Shown here one piece after another: positions 25,509 through 34,005 of a DNA stretch of 64,000 bases. Origin of the DNA: Flavobacterium branchiarum (GTDB taxonomy: Bacteria; Bacteroidota; Bacteroidia; Flavobacteriales; Flavobacteriaceae); assembly GCF_030409845.1 (NCBI RefSeq), contig NZ_JAUFQQ010000003.1:682001-746000 (forward strand), written 5' to 3'. A program made the position numbers and the translations under genes. Numbering within the stretch: position 1 is the first letter of the stretch; every line of letters begins with the position of its first letter. The notes under the pieces were generated by a model. It did no database searches. It was not told where the DNA came from and worked only from the letters and a program-made list of their open reading frames with translations.

Positions 25509-25536
25509 AAAAGCGCATCAATTGATGCGCTTTTTT
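25509..25536. terminator. Bidirectional terminator downstream of rny
   Basis: Perfect palindrome AAGCGCATCAATTGATGCGC with flanking A and T runs; 22 bp past the rny stop. Confidence 0.92.
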
Positions 25537-25558
25537 ATGATATGAAGTATATAGAGGC

Positions 25559-27124
25559 TTATTTAGCAATATTTACAGCTCTAGTTTCTCGTATAACAGT
25601 TACCTTAACCTGACCTGGATAAGTCATTTCGGTTTGTATTTTTTGTGAAATATCAAAAGATAAGCTTGCAGCATTTTCATCAGATACTTTTTCGCTTTCT
25701 ACGATTACACGAAGTTCTCTACCTGCTTGAATAGCATAAGCGTTTTTAACTCCATTAAATCCGTAAGCAACTTCTTCAAGATCTTTTAAACGTTGGATGT
25801 AAGAATCTAATACTTGTCTTCTTGCACCAGGTCTTGCGCCAGAAATAGCATCACAAACCTGAACGATTGGTGATAATAGTGATTTCATTTCGATTTCGTC
25901 GTGATGCGCACCAATTGCATTACAAACTTCTTCTTTCTCACCATATTTCTCAGCCCATTGCATTCCTAATAATGCGTGAGGTAAATCACTTTCAGTATCT
26001 GGAACTTTACCAATATCGTGTAGTAAACCTGCTCTTTTAGCTAGTTTAACATTTAAACCTAATTCAGCGGCCATAATACCACACAATTTGGATACTTCTC
26101 TAGAGTGTTGTAGTAAGTTCTGACCATAAGAAGAACGGTATTTCATACGTCCAACCACTTTAATTAATTCAGGGTGTAAACCGTGAATTCCTAAGTCTAT
26201 AACGGTACGTTTACCAACTTCGATGATTTCGTCATCAATTTGTTTGGCTGTCTTAGCAACAACTTCTTCGATACGTGCTGGGTGAATACGCCCATCGGTA
26301 ACTAGTTTATGTAATGCTAAACGAGCAATTTCTCTACGAACAGGGTCGAAACAAGAAAGGATAATTGCTTCAGGAGTATCGTCTACAATGATTTCAACAC
26401 CAGTTGCTGCTTCAAGCGCACGGATATTTCTACCTTCACGCCCGATAATTCTACCTTTTACATCATCAGATTCAATGTTAAACACCGATACACAGTTTTC
26501 TACTGCTTCTTCAGTTCCAACTCTTTGAATTGTATTAATGATGATTTTCTTAGCTTCTTGTTGAGCGGTAAGTTTAGCCTCTTCAATAGTATCTTGAATA
26601 TGAGACATTGCATTACTTTTTGCTTCAGCTTTTAAACCTTCCATTAGTTGGTTTTTAGCTTCATCAGCAGAAAGTCCTGAAATAACTTCTAATTGCTGTA
26701 ATTGACTTTTGTGTAATTTGTCAACTTCAGCTTGTTTTTTATCTAAAACTTCAATTTTAGTATTGTATTCTTGCGTTTTAGCTTCGTAATCATCATTAGT
26801 TTTTTTAGCTTTTGATAACTCATTCGAAACTTGAGATTCTTTATCTCTTACTCTTTTTTCTACTTCGGCTACTTTCTTGTCTCTAGCAAGGATTACTTGT
26901 TCGTGTTCTGATTTTAATTCAATAAAACGCTCTTTAGCTTGAAGTATTTTGTCTTTCTTAATGTTTTCGGCTTCTAGATTAGCATCTTTTAATATAGATG
27001 CTGCTTCTTTTTTTGAGTTCTTGATTAAATTGGAAATATTGCTCTTTTCTATGATTTTGGCTATCCCAAAACCCGCTGCAATACCTATGATTCCTGAAAT
27101 AATGATCGTTATTATACTGTCCAT
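25559..27124 (-). CDS. rny: Ribonuclease Y
   Basis: A 521-residue membrane-anchored endoribonuclease that starts mRNA decay. An N-terminal transmembrane helix (about 4-24, [19 protein letters not shown]) is followed by a long charged coiled coil (about 30-190), a KH domain ([29 protein letters not shown], about 223-252) and an HD domain with the metal motif LLHDIGK and the HHDEIE segment. Order and length are exactly those of RNase Y. Upstream on the same strand lie the 6S-like RNA, zapA and a coiled-coil gene. Confidence 0.97.
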   Translation of the reverse strand: MDSIITIIISGIIGIAAGFGIAKIIEKSNISNLIKNSKKEAASILKDANLEAENIKKDKILQAKERFIELKSEHEQVILARDKKVAEVEKRVRDKESQVSNELSKAKKTNDDYEAKTQEYNTKIEVLDKKQAEVDKLHKSQLQQLEVISGLSADEAKNQLMEGLKAEAKSNAMSHIQDTIEEAKLTAQQEAKKIIINTIQRVGTEEAVENCVSVFNIESDDVKGRIIGREGRNIRALEAATGVEIIVDDTPEAIILSCFDPVRREIARLALHKLVTDGRIHPARIEEVVAKTAKQIDDEIIEVGKRTVIDLGIHGLHPELIKVVGRMKYRSSYGQNLLQHSREVSKLCGIMAAELGLNVKLAKRAGLLHDIGKVPDTESDLPHALLGMQWAEKYGEKEEVCNAIGAHHDEIEMKSLLSPIVQVCDAISGARPGARRQVLDSYIQRLKDLEEVAYGFNGVKNAYAIQAGRELRVIVESEKVSDENAASLSFDISQKIQTEMTYPGQVKVTVIRETRAVNIAK

Positions 27125-27144
27125 GGTTGTTAAAATTTATATAT

Positions 27145-27306
27145 AAAAAAGCCTACATTAGGTTGCTTGTATAAACTCGAAAAGACAAGTTTTGAGCTAA
27201 CTCACTGTTCAAGTTTCCTCGCCGAAGCGTGGCATGCTTTAGTAGTGATGATTTGCTCATTCTAAATTGTTAGTGTTGAGTTTACCAAATATGAACTAAT
27301 GTAGGC
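27145..27306 (-). ncRNA. 6S RNA-like (probably 6S-Flavo type) RNA
   Basis: A 162-nt stretch between zapA and rny with no ORF. Its ends form a perfect 11-bp stem (27296-27306 with 27151-27161). On the minus strand the 3' side of this stem runs straight into six T, giving both strand and 3' end. The interior has weakly paired stretches and a central GCATGCC-ACGCTTCGGCG hairpin-like part, as expected of a long rod with a central bubble. Position next to zapA is the same as for 6S RNA (ssrS) in proteobacteria. 6S RNA mimics an open promoter and binds RNA polymerase. I assign it from structure and position; the exact family needs a covariance search. Confidence 0.65.
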
Positions 27307-27332
27307 AGTATCTTAGTTTCTGTAAAGAACGT

Positions 27333-27626
27333 TTAATTTTCGAGATATTGATCTAAAAGGGTATTTAATCTTTTAATTCGTTCGATAGTTTCATCACTAT
27401 CAGTTGCTTTATCGATTTGTTTTTGCTCTACTTGCGACGCAAATTGTAATGCACACATGGCTAAAACATCCTGTTTGTCACGAACAGCATAATTTTCTTC
27501 AAACTGCTTTATCATCACATCAATTTTTTTTGAAGCGCTTCTAAGCCCTTCTTCCTGAGAAAGATCTACCGTTAAAGGGTAGACTCTGTCTGCGATTGAT
27601 ATTTTAATTTTAAGCTTTTCGTCCAT
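27333..27626 (-). CDS. zapA: Cell division protein ZapA
   Basis: A 97-residue cytoplasmic FtsZ-ring stabiliser. LKIKISIADRVYPLTVDLSQEEGLRSASKKID (about 4-35) is the ZapA N-terminal domain, followed by ALQFASQVEQKQ and a coiled-coil dimerisation helix (about 50-97, ETIERIKRLNTLLDQYLE). Length is typical. It lies 7 bp downstream of a small coiled-coil gene and 26 bp upstream of the 6S-like RNA. Confidence 0.92.
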   Translation of the reverse strand: MDEKLKIKISIADRVYPLTVDLSQEEGLRSASKKIDVMIKQFEENYAVRDKQDVLAMCALQFASQVEQKQIDKATDSDETIERIKRLNTLLDQYLEN

Positions 27627-27633
27627 GTTCTTA

Positions 27634-27924
27634 CTAGTCTGATAGTTGTGCTATACAGTGATCAATTTCGCGAATTAATGAATTTATTTTAAGCTTTGTA
27701 TCTCTTTTATTATCGTTACTGCCAAGTAAAGAATTGGCGATTTTGAGTGTTTCATACTGCTTTTTCAAGCTCTCAATCTCCTCGGATTGTCTCTGTATAG
27801 TGTGCTTAGCCTCTATTAATTCTGACTTTACTTCTTGATTGTTCTTCTCTAAACCTTTTAGCTTCGCAAAAAGTTTTTCAACTTTATATTCAAGAGTATC
27901 AATTATTTCGGCAATTACACTCAT
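27634..27924 (-). CDS. Small coiled-coil protein upstream of zapA
   Basis: A 96-residue protein, almost entirely a charged coiled coil (EIIDTLEYKVEKLFAKLKGLEKNN to QSEEIESLKKQYETLKIANSLLG, about 5-70) with a short C-terminal helix (KLKINSLIREIDHCIAQL). There is no signal or membrane segment. The 7-bp gap to zapA makes co-transcription certain in practice, and the shape recalls ZapB, the coiled-coil partner of ZapA. I infer a divisome role from context; sequence homology to ZapB is not evident. Confidence 0.8.
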   Translation of the reverse strand: MSVIAEIIDTLEYKVEKLFAKLKGLEKNNQEVKSELIEAKHTIQRQSEEIESLKKQYETLKIANSLLGSNDNKRDTKLKINSLIREIDHCIAQLSD

Positions 27925-28099
27925 TATAAATCCTATTCATTACTTAATCATACAAAGTTAGTATTCCTTTTTATTTCTGCAATATTTTATCGATTTTTTT
28001 GCATTAAAAATAGCAAATTAATGAAATTCAAGGTATTGTATTTAGTAGTTTTACTGGATATTTTGCGAAGTTTTTTTTATCTTAGCAAAAATGTAAATC

Positions 28100-29797
28100 A
28101 TGAAATATCCTATACTTTTTTTGCTGTTTTTTAATTTTATCGTTGCTCAGACTGAATATCCAAAAGATTATTTTAGATCTCCACTTGATATTCCGATGCA
28201 ACTTTCTGGGAACTTTGGCGAGTTAAGACCCAATCATTTTCATGCCGGTTTCGATTTAAAAACGAATCAAAGAGAAGGGTTAAAAGTGTATGCTGTTGCT
28301 GATGGATATATTTCAAGAATTAAAATTTCGACTTTTGGAAATGGAAAAACATTATATGTAACCCATCCCAATGGTTATACATCTGTGTATGGGCATTTGC
28401 AAAGTATGGTTGGTTCTATTCAAGAATTTATTAAACAGACGCACTACAAAGAAAAATCTTTTGAAATTGAAATGTTTTTGAAGCCTGGTGAAATGGTTGT
28501 TACCAAAGGGCAGTTAATAGGTTTGTCTGGAAACACAGGGTCTTCAGAAGGGCCACATTTGCATTTTGAATTCCGTGATTCAAAAACGGAGTTTGTTATT
28601 AATCCGATGCTTTTTGGTTTTGATAAAAACATTAAAGACACAAAAAAACCTGTTGTTTCAAATTTATATGTTTATCCAGTTGGTGATAATACAATTGTAA
28701 ATCAGTCTAAAGTTCCGTTAATGCTTAATTTATCATTGCAAAAAGATGGTACTTATTTGTCTGATCGTGTAGCAACAAATGGAAAGATTGGTTTTGGAAT
28801 TACTGCTGTGGATTACGATGATGTTTCTTTTAATAAAAATGGAGTTTACAAAGTAGAATCTTTTTATAACGGAAAATCTAATTATGGGTATCAGTTTAAT
28901 ACGTATTCATTTGATGAAATGCGTTATATAAATGCTTTAATTGATTATTCTAGATATAAAAAAACAGGCCAAAGAGTTCAGAAATTGTTTATGAAAACCC
29001 CTTTTGCTTTGAGTATCATCAAAACAGATTCTCTTAACGGAGTACTCCCAGTTGTTCCAAATCTAGCATCGGCATATCGAGTTGAAGTCTCTGATTTTTT
29101 TGGAAATACCAATACAATTAATATTCCTGTTCAGTATAATTCTTTGCCCGTAGTTGTAAATCCAGCACCTGTTGTTTCAGATTATTTGGTGAAGTATAAT
29201 AAAGACGCTCTTTTTTCTAAAAACAATATGTCGGTATTTTTCCCTGCAGGTGCATTTTACGATGATTTCAATTTAAATTTTGATGTAAAAAATGATCGTA
29301 TTTATGTTCACGATGACACGGTTCCAGTACATTCTAGTTTCACGATTACTATAGAGGATGATAAATATCCCGAGAATCTTAAAGACAAAGTGTACATAGG
29401 TAGGTTTACTGGGAAGAATAGTAGCTATAATTCTACATTGCGTAAAGGAGCCGTTTATACTGCGAAATCAAGAATTTTAGGACAGTTCGGATTGGTTGTA
29501 GATACTATTAAACCGACAATTAGTATCGCTAAACCTATTGAAGGAAAGTGGATAAGTGATGTGAAAAAAATTCAGTTTACAATAAATGATGGTATGTCAG
29601 GGATTAAATCCTACAATGGGTATTTGAATGGTAAATGGATTTTGTTTGAGTATGATAACAAAACAAAAAAAATTACTCATGATTTTAATGATGGAGTTGT
29701 GGCAGAAGGGGCGAATGATTTAAAGATAGAAGTTGTTGATAATGTGGGGAATTCTGCTATCTTTGAGACACGTTTTTTTAGAAGTCAAATAAAATAA
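28100..29797 (+). CDS. M23 family metallopeptidase (LytM-type)
   Basis: A 565-residue exported protein with signal MKYPILFLLFFNFIVAQ. The LytM/M23 zinc peptidase domain is at the N-terminus: the first zinc motif HAGFD (H48, D52), then GYTSVYGHLQ (92-101) and HLHFEFRD with H153 and H155. The remaining 400 residues are beta-rich and include an Ig-like bacterial stretch near the end (DGMSGIKSYNGYLNGKW), probably for wall or surface binding. The likely role is endopeptidase cleavage of peptidoglycan cross-bridges. The stop is 11 bp before the TonB receptor gene, so the two form an operon. Confidence 0.92.
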   Translation: MKYPILFLLFFNFIVAQTEYPKDYFRSPLDIPMQLSGNFGELRPNHFHAGFDLKTNQREGLKVYAVADGYISRIKISTFGNGKTLYVTHPNGYTSVYGHLQSMVGSIQEFIKQTHYKEKSFEIEMFLKPGEMVVTKGQLIGLSGNTGSSEGPHLHFEFRDSKTEFVINPMLFGFDKNIKDTKKPVVSNLYVYPVGDNTIVNQSKVPLMLNLSLQKDGTYLSDRVATNGKIGFGITAVDYDDVSFNKNGVYKVESFYNGKSNYGYQFNTYSFDEMRYINALIDYSRYKKTGQRVQKLFMKTPFALSIIKTDSLNGVLPVVPNLASAYRVEVSDFFGNTNTINIPVQYNSLPVVVNPAPVVSDYLVKYNKDALFSKNNMSVFFPAGAFYDDFNLNFDVKNDRIYVHDDTVPVHSSFTITIEDDKYPENLKDKVYIGRFTGKNSSYNSTLRKGAVYTAKSRILGQFGLVVDTIKPTISIAKPIEGKWISDVKKIQFTINDGMSGIKSYNGYLNGKWILFEYDNKTKKITHDFNDGVVAEGANDLKIEVVDNVGNSAIFETRFFRSQIK

Positions 29798-29808
29798 TAA
29801 TATAACGT

Positions 29809-32265
29809 TTGAACAAGAACCTACTATTTGTTGTCCTTTTATTGTGTTTTAGTTTTGTTTCGATTGCTCAAAATGCTCGAGTAAAAGGAATAATTCTTAA
29901 TGAAAGTAATTTTCCAGTTACAGATGTAAATGTTTCTCACTCGGGAAATGTTACGCAGTCTAATTCGGATGGTTTCTTTGATATTTCTATTCCATCTAAT
30001 AAAAAGGTGATTATTGTTTTTACTCACGTTTCACAGAAAATGATTACCGTAACAGTGACTTTAAAGCCAAATGAAATATTTGTTTTAAATCCTGTTATGA
30101 ATAGTTATGCTGAACAAATGGGTGAGATTGTTGTCATGGCAAATAAAAAACGAATACAAGGAATTACAACTATAGATCAAACTACTATAAAGAAAATCCC
30201 AGGTGCTAATGCAGGTATCGAAAATATATTAAAGACATTGCCTGGAGTAAATTCTAACAATGAATTGAGTACGCAATACGCAGTTCGAGGAGGGAATTAC
30301 GATGAGAATCTTGTTTATGTGAATGAGATTGAAGTGTATCGTCCGTTTTTAATTCGTTCAGGACAACAAGAAGGATTGAGTTTTACTAATACTGATTTGG
30401 TTCAGAATGTTGATTTCTCAGCTGGAGGGTTTCAAGCGAAATTTGGTGATAAATTATCGTCTGTTTTAGATATCACTTATCGTAAACCAACACGATTTGG
30501 AGCGTCTTTTGAAGCTAGTTTGCTTGGGGGGAGTGTTGCTGTAGACGCTGTTTCTAAAAACAAGAAATGGTCTGCAATCACAGGAGTTCGTTATCGAAAC
30601 AATAGTATGCTTGTAAATAGTCAAGATACACAAACAAATTATACGCCTTCGTATACAGATATTCAAACGAACATTAATTATTTCGCTTCGGCAAAATGGC
30701 ACTGGAGTTTTCTTGGGGCGATTTCTCAAAATAAATATTTATATCAGCCATTAACTCGAGAAACTAAATTTGGAACAATCGATAAGCCAATGGCACTTGC
30801 AGTTTATTATGAAGGGCAAGAAAGGGATAAATATGACACTTATTTTGGAGCTATAAAATCAACGTATAATGTCTCTCCTGATTTTACATTAAAGTTCATC
30901 GGCTCTATATTTCATACACAAGAGCAAGAGCATTACGATATTTTGGCTCAATACCGCTTAGGAGAAGTTGATAGTGATGGTTCGGTAGTTTTGCAAGAAG
31001 TAAATTATACTAAAGGAATTGGCTCGCAATTAAATCATGCGCGAAATGATCTTGATGCTTTAATTGTAAATGCGGAATTAAAAGGAATTTATAATTGGAA
31101 AGAAAATCTTCTGGAATGGGGAGTAAAATATACTCGCGAATCTATTCGTGATCGTGTTTCTGAATGGGAGGTAATTGATTCGGCAGGTTTTTCGGTAAAT
31201 CCACCCATTGTAAATTTGCCTAGAAATAACCAGCCGTATGAATCGTATTCAGGGCCACTTTTTCCTTATCAAAATGTGAGGGCGATAAATTTTAATACTA
31301 TAAACCGTTTCTCTGGTTATGCACAATGGAGCCGAAAAGGGAATTTAGGATCTAGTGAGGTTTGGTACAATGCAGGTGTTCGTTTTCAGGACTGGAAAGT
31401 CTCTGGAGGAATTGTTGAGGGAAAGAACCAGTTTGTGGTTAGTCCGCGTGCGCAATTTGCTATAAAGCCAGATTGGGATATGGATATGGTTTTTAGACTT
31501 TCAGGAGGTCTATATCATCAGCCACCTTTTTACAGAGAATTACGTGATGCAAGTGGAGTAGTTTTGCCAAATACTAAAGCACAACAATCGGTGCATGTTG
31601 TTTTGAGTAATGATTATAGTTTTAAAATGTGGAATCGACCATTTAAGCTTATTTCAGAGTTGTATTATAAGTCATTATCAGATGTGAATGTTTATACCAT
31701 AGATAATGTTAGAATTCGATATGCTGCTGATAATAACGCGAAGGCTTATGCTCAAGGTTTGGATTTTAGATTAAATGGTGAGTTTGTGCCTGGAACTGAA
31801 TCTTGGTTTAGTTTTGGATATTTAAAAACGGAAGAGAATTACGAGAATAGAGGATACATAGCAAGGCCAACCGATCAACGACTGAAATTTGCGCTTTTGT
31901 TTCAAGATTATATGCCTAATATACCGAGTGTGAAATTGTATTTGAATATGGTTTATAATACGGGATTGCCTGGGGGATCTCCTTCGTATTCGGATCCGTA
32001 CTTATACCAAAATCGATTGAAAGATTACCGTCGAGCAGATGTTGGATTCTCTAAAGTTTTTATTGATGATAATAGAGTTGCCAAAAGTAAGCTGTTTAAA
32101 GAGTTTAAAGAATTGACATTAGGATTTGAGATTTTTAATCTTTTTGATAACAAAAATGCAATTACAAACACATGGGTTCGTGATGTGTATTCTAAAAATC
32201 AATATGCAATTCCTAATTATATGACTTCTAGAGTTTTTAATATAAAATTAACTGCTAGGTTATAA
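29809..32265 (+). CDS. TonB-dependent receptor with carboxypeptidase-like domain
   Basis: An 818-residue outer-membrane receptor. It has a signal peptide (MNKNLLFVVLLLCFSFVSIAQ), a carboxypeptidase-D regulatory-like domain (about 22-105: ARVKGIILNESNFPVTDVNVSHSG), a plug (about 120-230, with KKIPGANAGIENILKTLPGVN and YAVRGGNYDENLVYVNEIEVY) and a 22-strand-type barrel ending VFNIKLTARL. Ligand unknown; SusC-type length is greater (about 1000), and no SusD follows. The start codon is TTG (29809): no ATG lies between it and the end of the signal peptide, and TTG gives a complete signal. Coupled to the M23 peptidase gene upstream. Confidence 0.92.
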   Translation: MNKNLLFVVLLLCFSFVSIAQNARVKGIILNESNFPVTDVNVSHSGNVTQSNSDGFFDISIPSNKKVIIVFTHVSQKMITVTVTLKPNEIFVLNPVMNSYAEQMGEIVVMANKKRIQGITTIDQTTIKKIPGANAGIENILKTLPGVNSNNELSTQYAVRGGNYDENLVYVNEIEVYRPFLIRSGQQEGLSFTNTDLVQNVDFSAGGFQAKFGDKLSSVLDITYRKPTRFGASFEASLLGGSVAVDAVSKNKKWSAITGVRYRNNSMLVNSQDTQTNYTPSYTDIQTNINYFASAKWHWSFLGAISQNKYLYQPLTRETKFGTIDKPMALAVYYEGQERDKYDTYFGAIKSTYNVSPDFTLKFIGSIFHTQEQEHYDILAQYRLGEVDSDGSVVLQEVNYTKGIGSQLNHARNDLDALIVNAELKGIYNWKENLLEWGVKYTRESIRDRVSEWEVIDSAGFSVNPPIVNLPRNNQPYESYSGPLFPYQNVRAINFNTINRFSGYAQWSRKGNLGSSEVWYNAGVRFQDWKVSGGIVEGKNQFVVSPRAQFAIKPDWDMDMVFRLSGGLYHQPPFYRELRDASGVVLPNTKAQQSVHVVLSNDYSFKMWNRPFKLISELYYKSLSDVNVYTIDNVRIRYAADNNAKAYAQGLDFRLNGEFVPGTESWFSFGYLKTEENYENRGYIARPTDQRLKFALLFQDYMPNIPSVKLYLNMVYNTGLPGGSPSYSDPYLYQNRLKDYRRADVGFSKVFIDDNRVAKSKLFKEFKELTLGFEIFNLFDNKNAITNTWVRDVYSKNQYAIPNYMTSRVFNIKLTARL

Positions 32266-32366
32266 TAACCAATGGAAAAGCTAGTTTAGAATGTATAAAT
32301 TGGGACTAAAGAGGTAAACCATTTTTAAAATTCATTACATTTGAATTTATTTTTTAATAATACAAT

Positions 32367-33089
32367 ATGAGAAAATCACATATATCTATCATAGGGCTTT
32401 CTGTTTTACTTTTAGTGAGTTGCAAAAAAGAAGTCGAAAAACCAAAGGTTACTTACGATGCTTCGACAGCTTCAAAAGTAATTGCTAAAGTTGATTCTAC
32501 ACAAGTTGCAATTGCTGACTTACCAATTCAGATGGAAGGAACAGATTATTTGATTCATCCGGTTGGCGATGTACGTGTGTATGAAAGAGGTGTTAAGGCG
32601 CGTTATGGTTCATCGAGTGTGAATGATATCAGTTTTACAATTTCGAATATTGGTGAATATGAAATTACGGGATATTTACAAAATTTAAAATTCCAGAAGA
32701 TAGATTCAGATTCTATCAGACCATTGACAGATAAGGCAGTTTTGATTCAGACGGCAACTTTTTTAAAAACTATTGCTGATAAAACTCATAATCATGTTAT
32801 GGTTTATACAATGGTGGATATGGACACGAATAAAGATGGGAAATTAGATACTAGTGATATAAAAGCTTTGTACTTAAGTGATATTAGTGGAGAACGTTTT
32901 GTTAAGGTTTCTGAAGATTTTCAAGAGCTAATCGATTGGAATGTTATAGATTCTAAAAATCGTTTGTACTTTAGAACTATTGAGGATACTAATAAAAACG
33001 GACAATTTGATAAAAATGATGTTTTACATTATAACTATATCAACCTTGGAGTTAAAGATTGGAAAGTTGTAAGTTATAAGCCAATTTAG
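32367..33089 (+). CDS. Lipoprotein with two EF-hand-like calcium loops
   Basis: A 240-residue lipoprotein: signal MRKSHISIIGLSVLLLVSC with lipidated C19. Two loops of the dockerin/EF-hand form are clear, D153-T-N-K-D-G-K-L-D161 and D207-T-N-K-N-G-Q-F-D215, each with the DxNxDG spacing that binds calcium. Between them and before them the protein is beta-rich. I do not recognise a wider family. It probably sits in the envelope and binds Ca2+ or is stabilised by it. It lies 101 bp downstream of the TonB receptor on the same strand, probably with its own promoter. Confidence 0.82.
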   Translation: MRKSHISIIGLSVLLLVSCKKEVEKPKVTYDASTASKVIAKVDSTQVAIADLPIQMEGTDYLIHPVGDVRVYERGVKARYGSSSVNDISFTISNIGEYEITGYLQNLKFQKIDSDSIRPLTDKAVLIQTATFLKTIADKTHNHVMVYTMVDMDTNKDGKLDTSDIKALYLSDISGERFVKVSEDFQELIDWNVIDSKNRLYFRTIEDTNKNGQFDKNDVLHYNYINLGVKDWKVVSYKPI

Positions 33090-33098
33090 TATTTTTAA

Positions 33099-33800
33099 TT
33101 ATATCAAGATATCACTTTCAAGATCTGATTTTTCAATGTCAAAATCATAACCTAGTTTGTGAACCAAATCGATTACGAGTTTTTTATACCAGTTCTCTGA
33201 TTTGGGGTGGATATAAATTTTTTCAATAAGATATTTAAGATTTACATTAACTCTTAATCCATCATTAATCTTAATGTTGCTTTTGGAGGTGTCTGTAATG
33301 ATGCGTACTTCACGCTCATATTGAAAGCTTTTTCTTTTGAATAAAAACGGAAAGAATAGATCGTCAAAAGGGATGTATTCTTTCTTGTAGTCTATATAGT
33401 TCACTTCGCCTATATATTGGTCAAAATTATTCTCCGGTTTCAATGCTTTTTGTAATCTTCCAATGGTAGATTGAATAGCTAATCCTTCACTATTTTGAGT
33501 GAATATCTGCCACATAGCAAAAGATTCATATTCATTGATATGCCAACTACTTATCGCTACTTTTTCTCGGTGTGTTTTGTAATAGTCTATGAAATCAGGA
33601 TTGTCTTTAGCAAGTTTTTTAATCTCTTCGTAAGTAGGTTCGCTAAAGGTGCCTTCGTACTGATCTTCAAATTTGTCAGATCGAGACATGAAAAGTTTTT
33701 TAGACATTAATAAGTCTAGAAATTTGGATAGATCTAAGTATTTCCAAACTATTGTATTTGGGTCTTTAGGCAGATTTATGTTTGAATGATGGCGATACAT
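33099..33800 (-). CDS. DUF2971 domain-containing protein
   Basis: A 233-residue cytoplasmic protein. VWKYLDLSKFLDLLMSKKLFMSRSDKFEDQYEGTF (about 18-52) and SSWHINEYESFAMWQIF (about 84-100) are the DUF2971 signature, followed by SFQYEREVRIIT (about 163-174). DUF2971 occurs in many accessory and phage-linked loci, and no function is proven; some members sit near defence genes, but nothing of that kind is adjacent here. Convergent with the EF-hand lipoprotein, 9 bp between stops. Moderately well-conserved length. Confidence 0.88.
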   Translation of the reverse strand: MYRHHSNINLPKDPNTIVWKYLDLSKFLDLLMSKKLFMSRSDKFEDQYEGTFSEPTYEEIKKLAKDNPDFIDYYKTHREKVAISSWHINEYESFAMWQIFTQNSEGLAIQSTIGRLQKALKPENNFDQYIGEVNYIDYKKEYIPFDDLFFPFLFKRKSFQYEREVRIITDTSKSNIKINDGLRVNVNLKYLIEKIYIHPKSENWYKKLVIDLVHKLGYDFDIEKSDLESDILI

Positions 33801-33870
33801 AGGTGTTTGTATATTAATCCGTGGATGGTATGTGTTCTTGATTTATTTAGATGGATATCTTATGAAAACC

Positions 33871-33929
33871 AAAAAAGGTGCTTCATTTTTGATTAGCCAC
33901 TTACGACTATTCGAAAAATGAAACACCTT
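33871..33929 (-). terminator. Terminator of the MsbA-like ABC exporter gene
   Basis: 16-bp arms with one mismatch (33875-33890, 33914-33929), loop of 23 nt, and six T on the minus strand. Confidence 0.75.
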
Positions 33930-34005
33930 AAGATTTAATTCTATGTGTTAGTTATCTTTATTTTCAATGGGTTTACATCTTACGTATACCTAAAATTATG
34001 AAAAA

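Noticed and set aside
33099..33800. DUF2971 gene as part of a defence system
   Set aside because: Neighbours are an envelope lipoprotein and an MsbA-like exporter; no nuclease, toxin or other defence gene is present.
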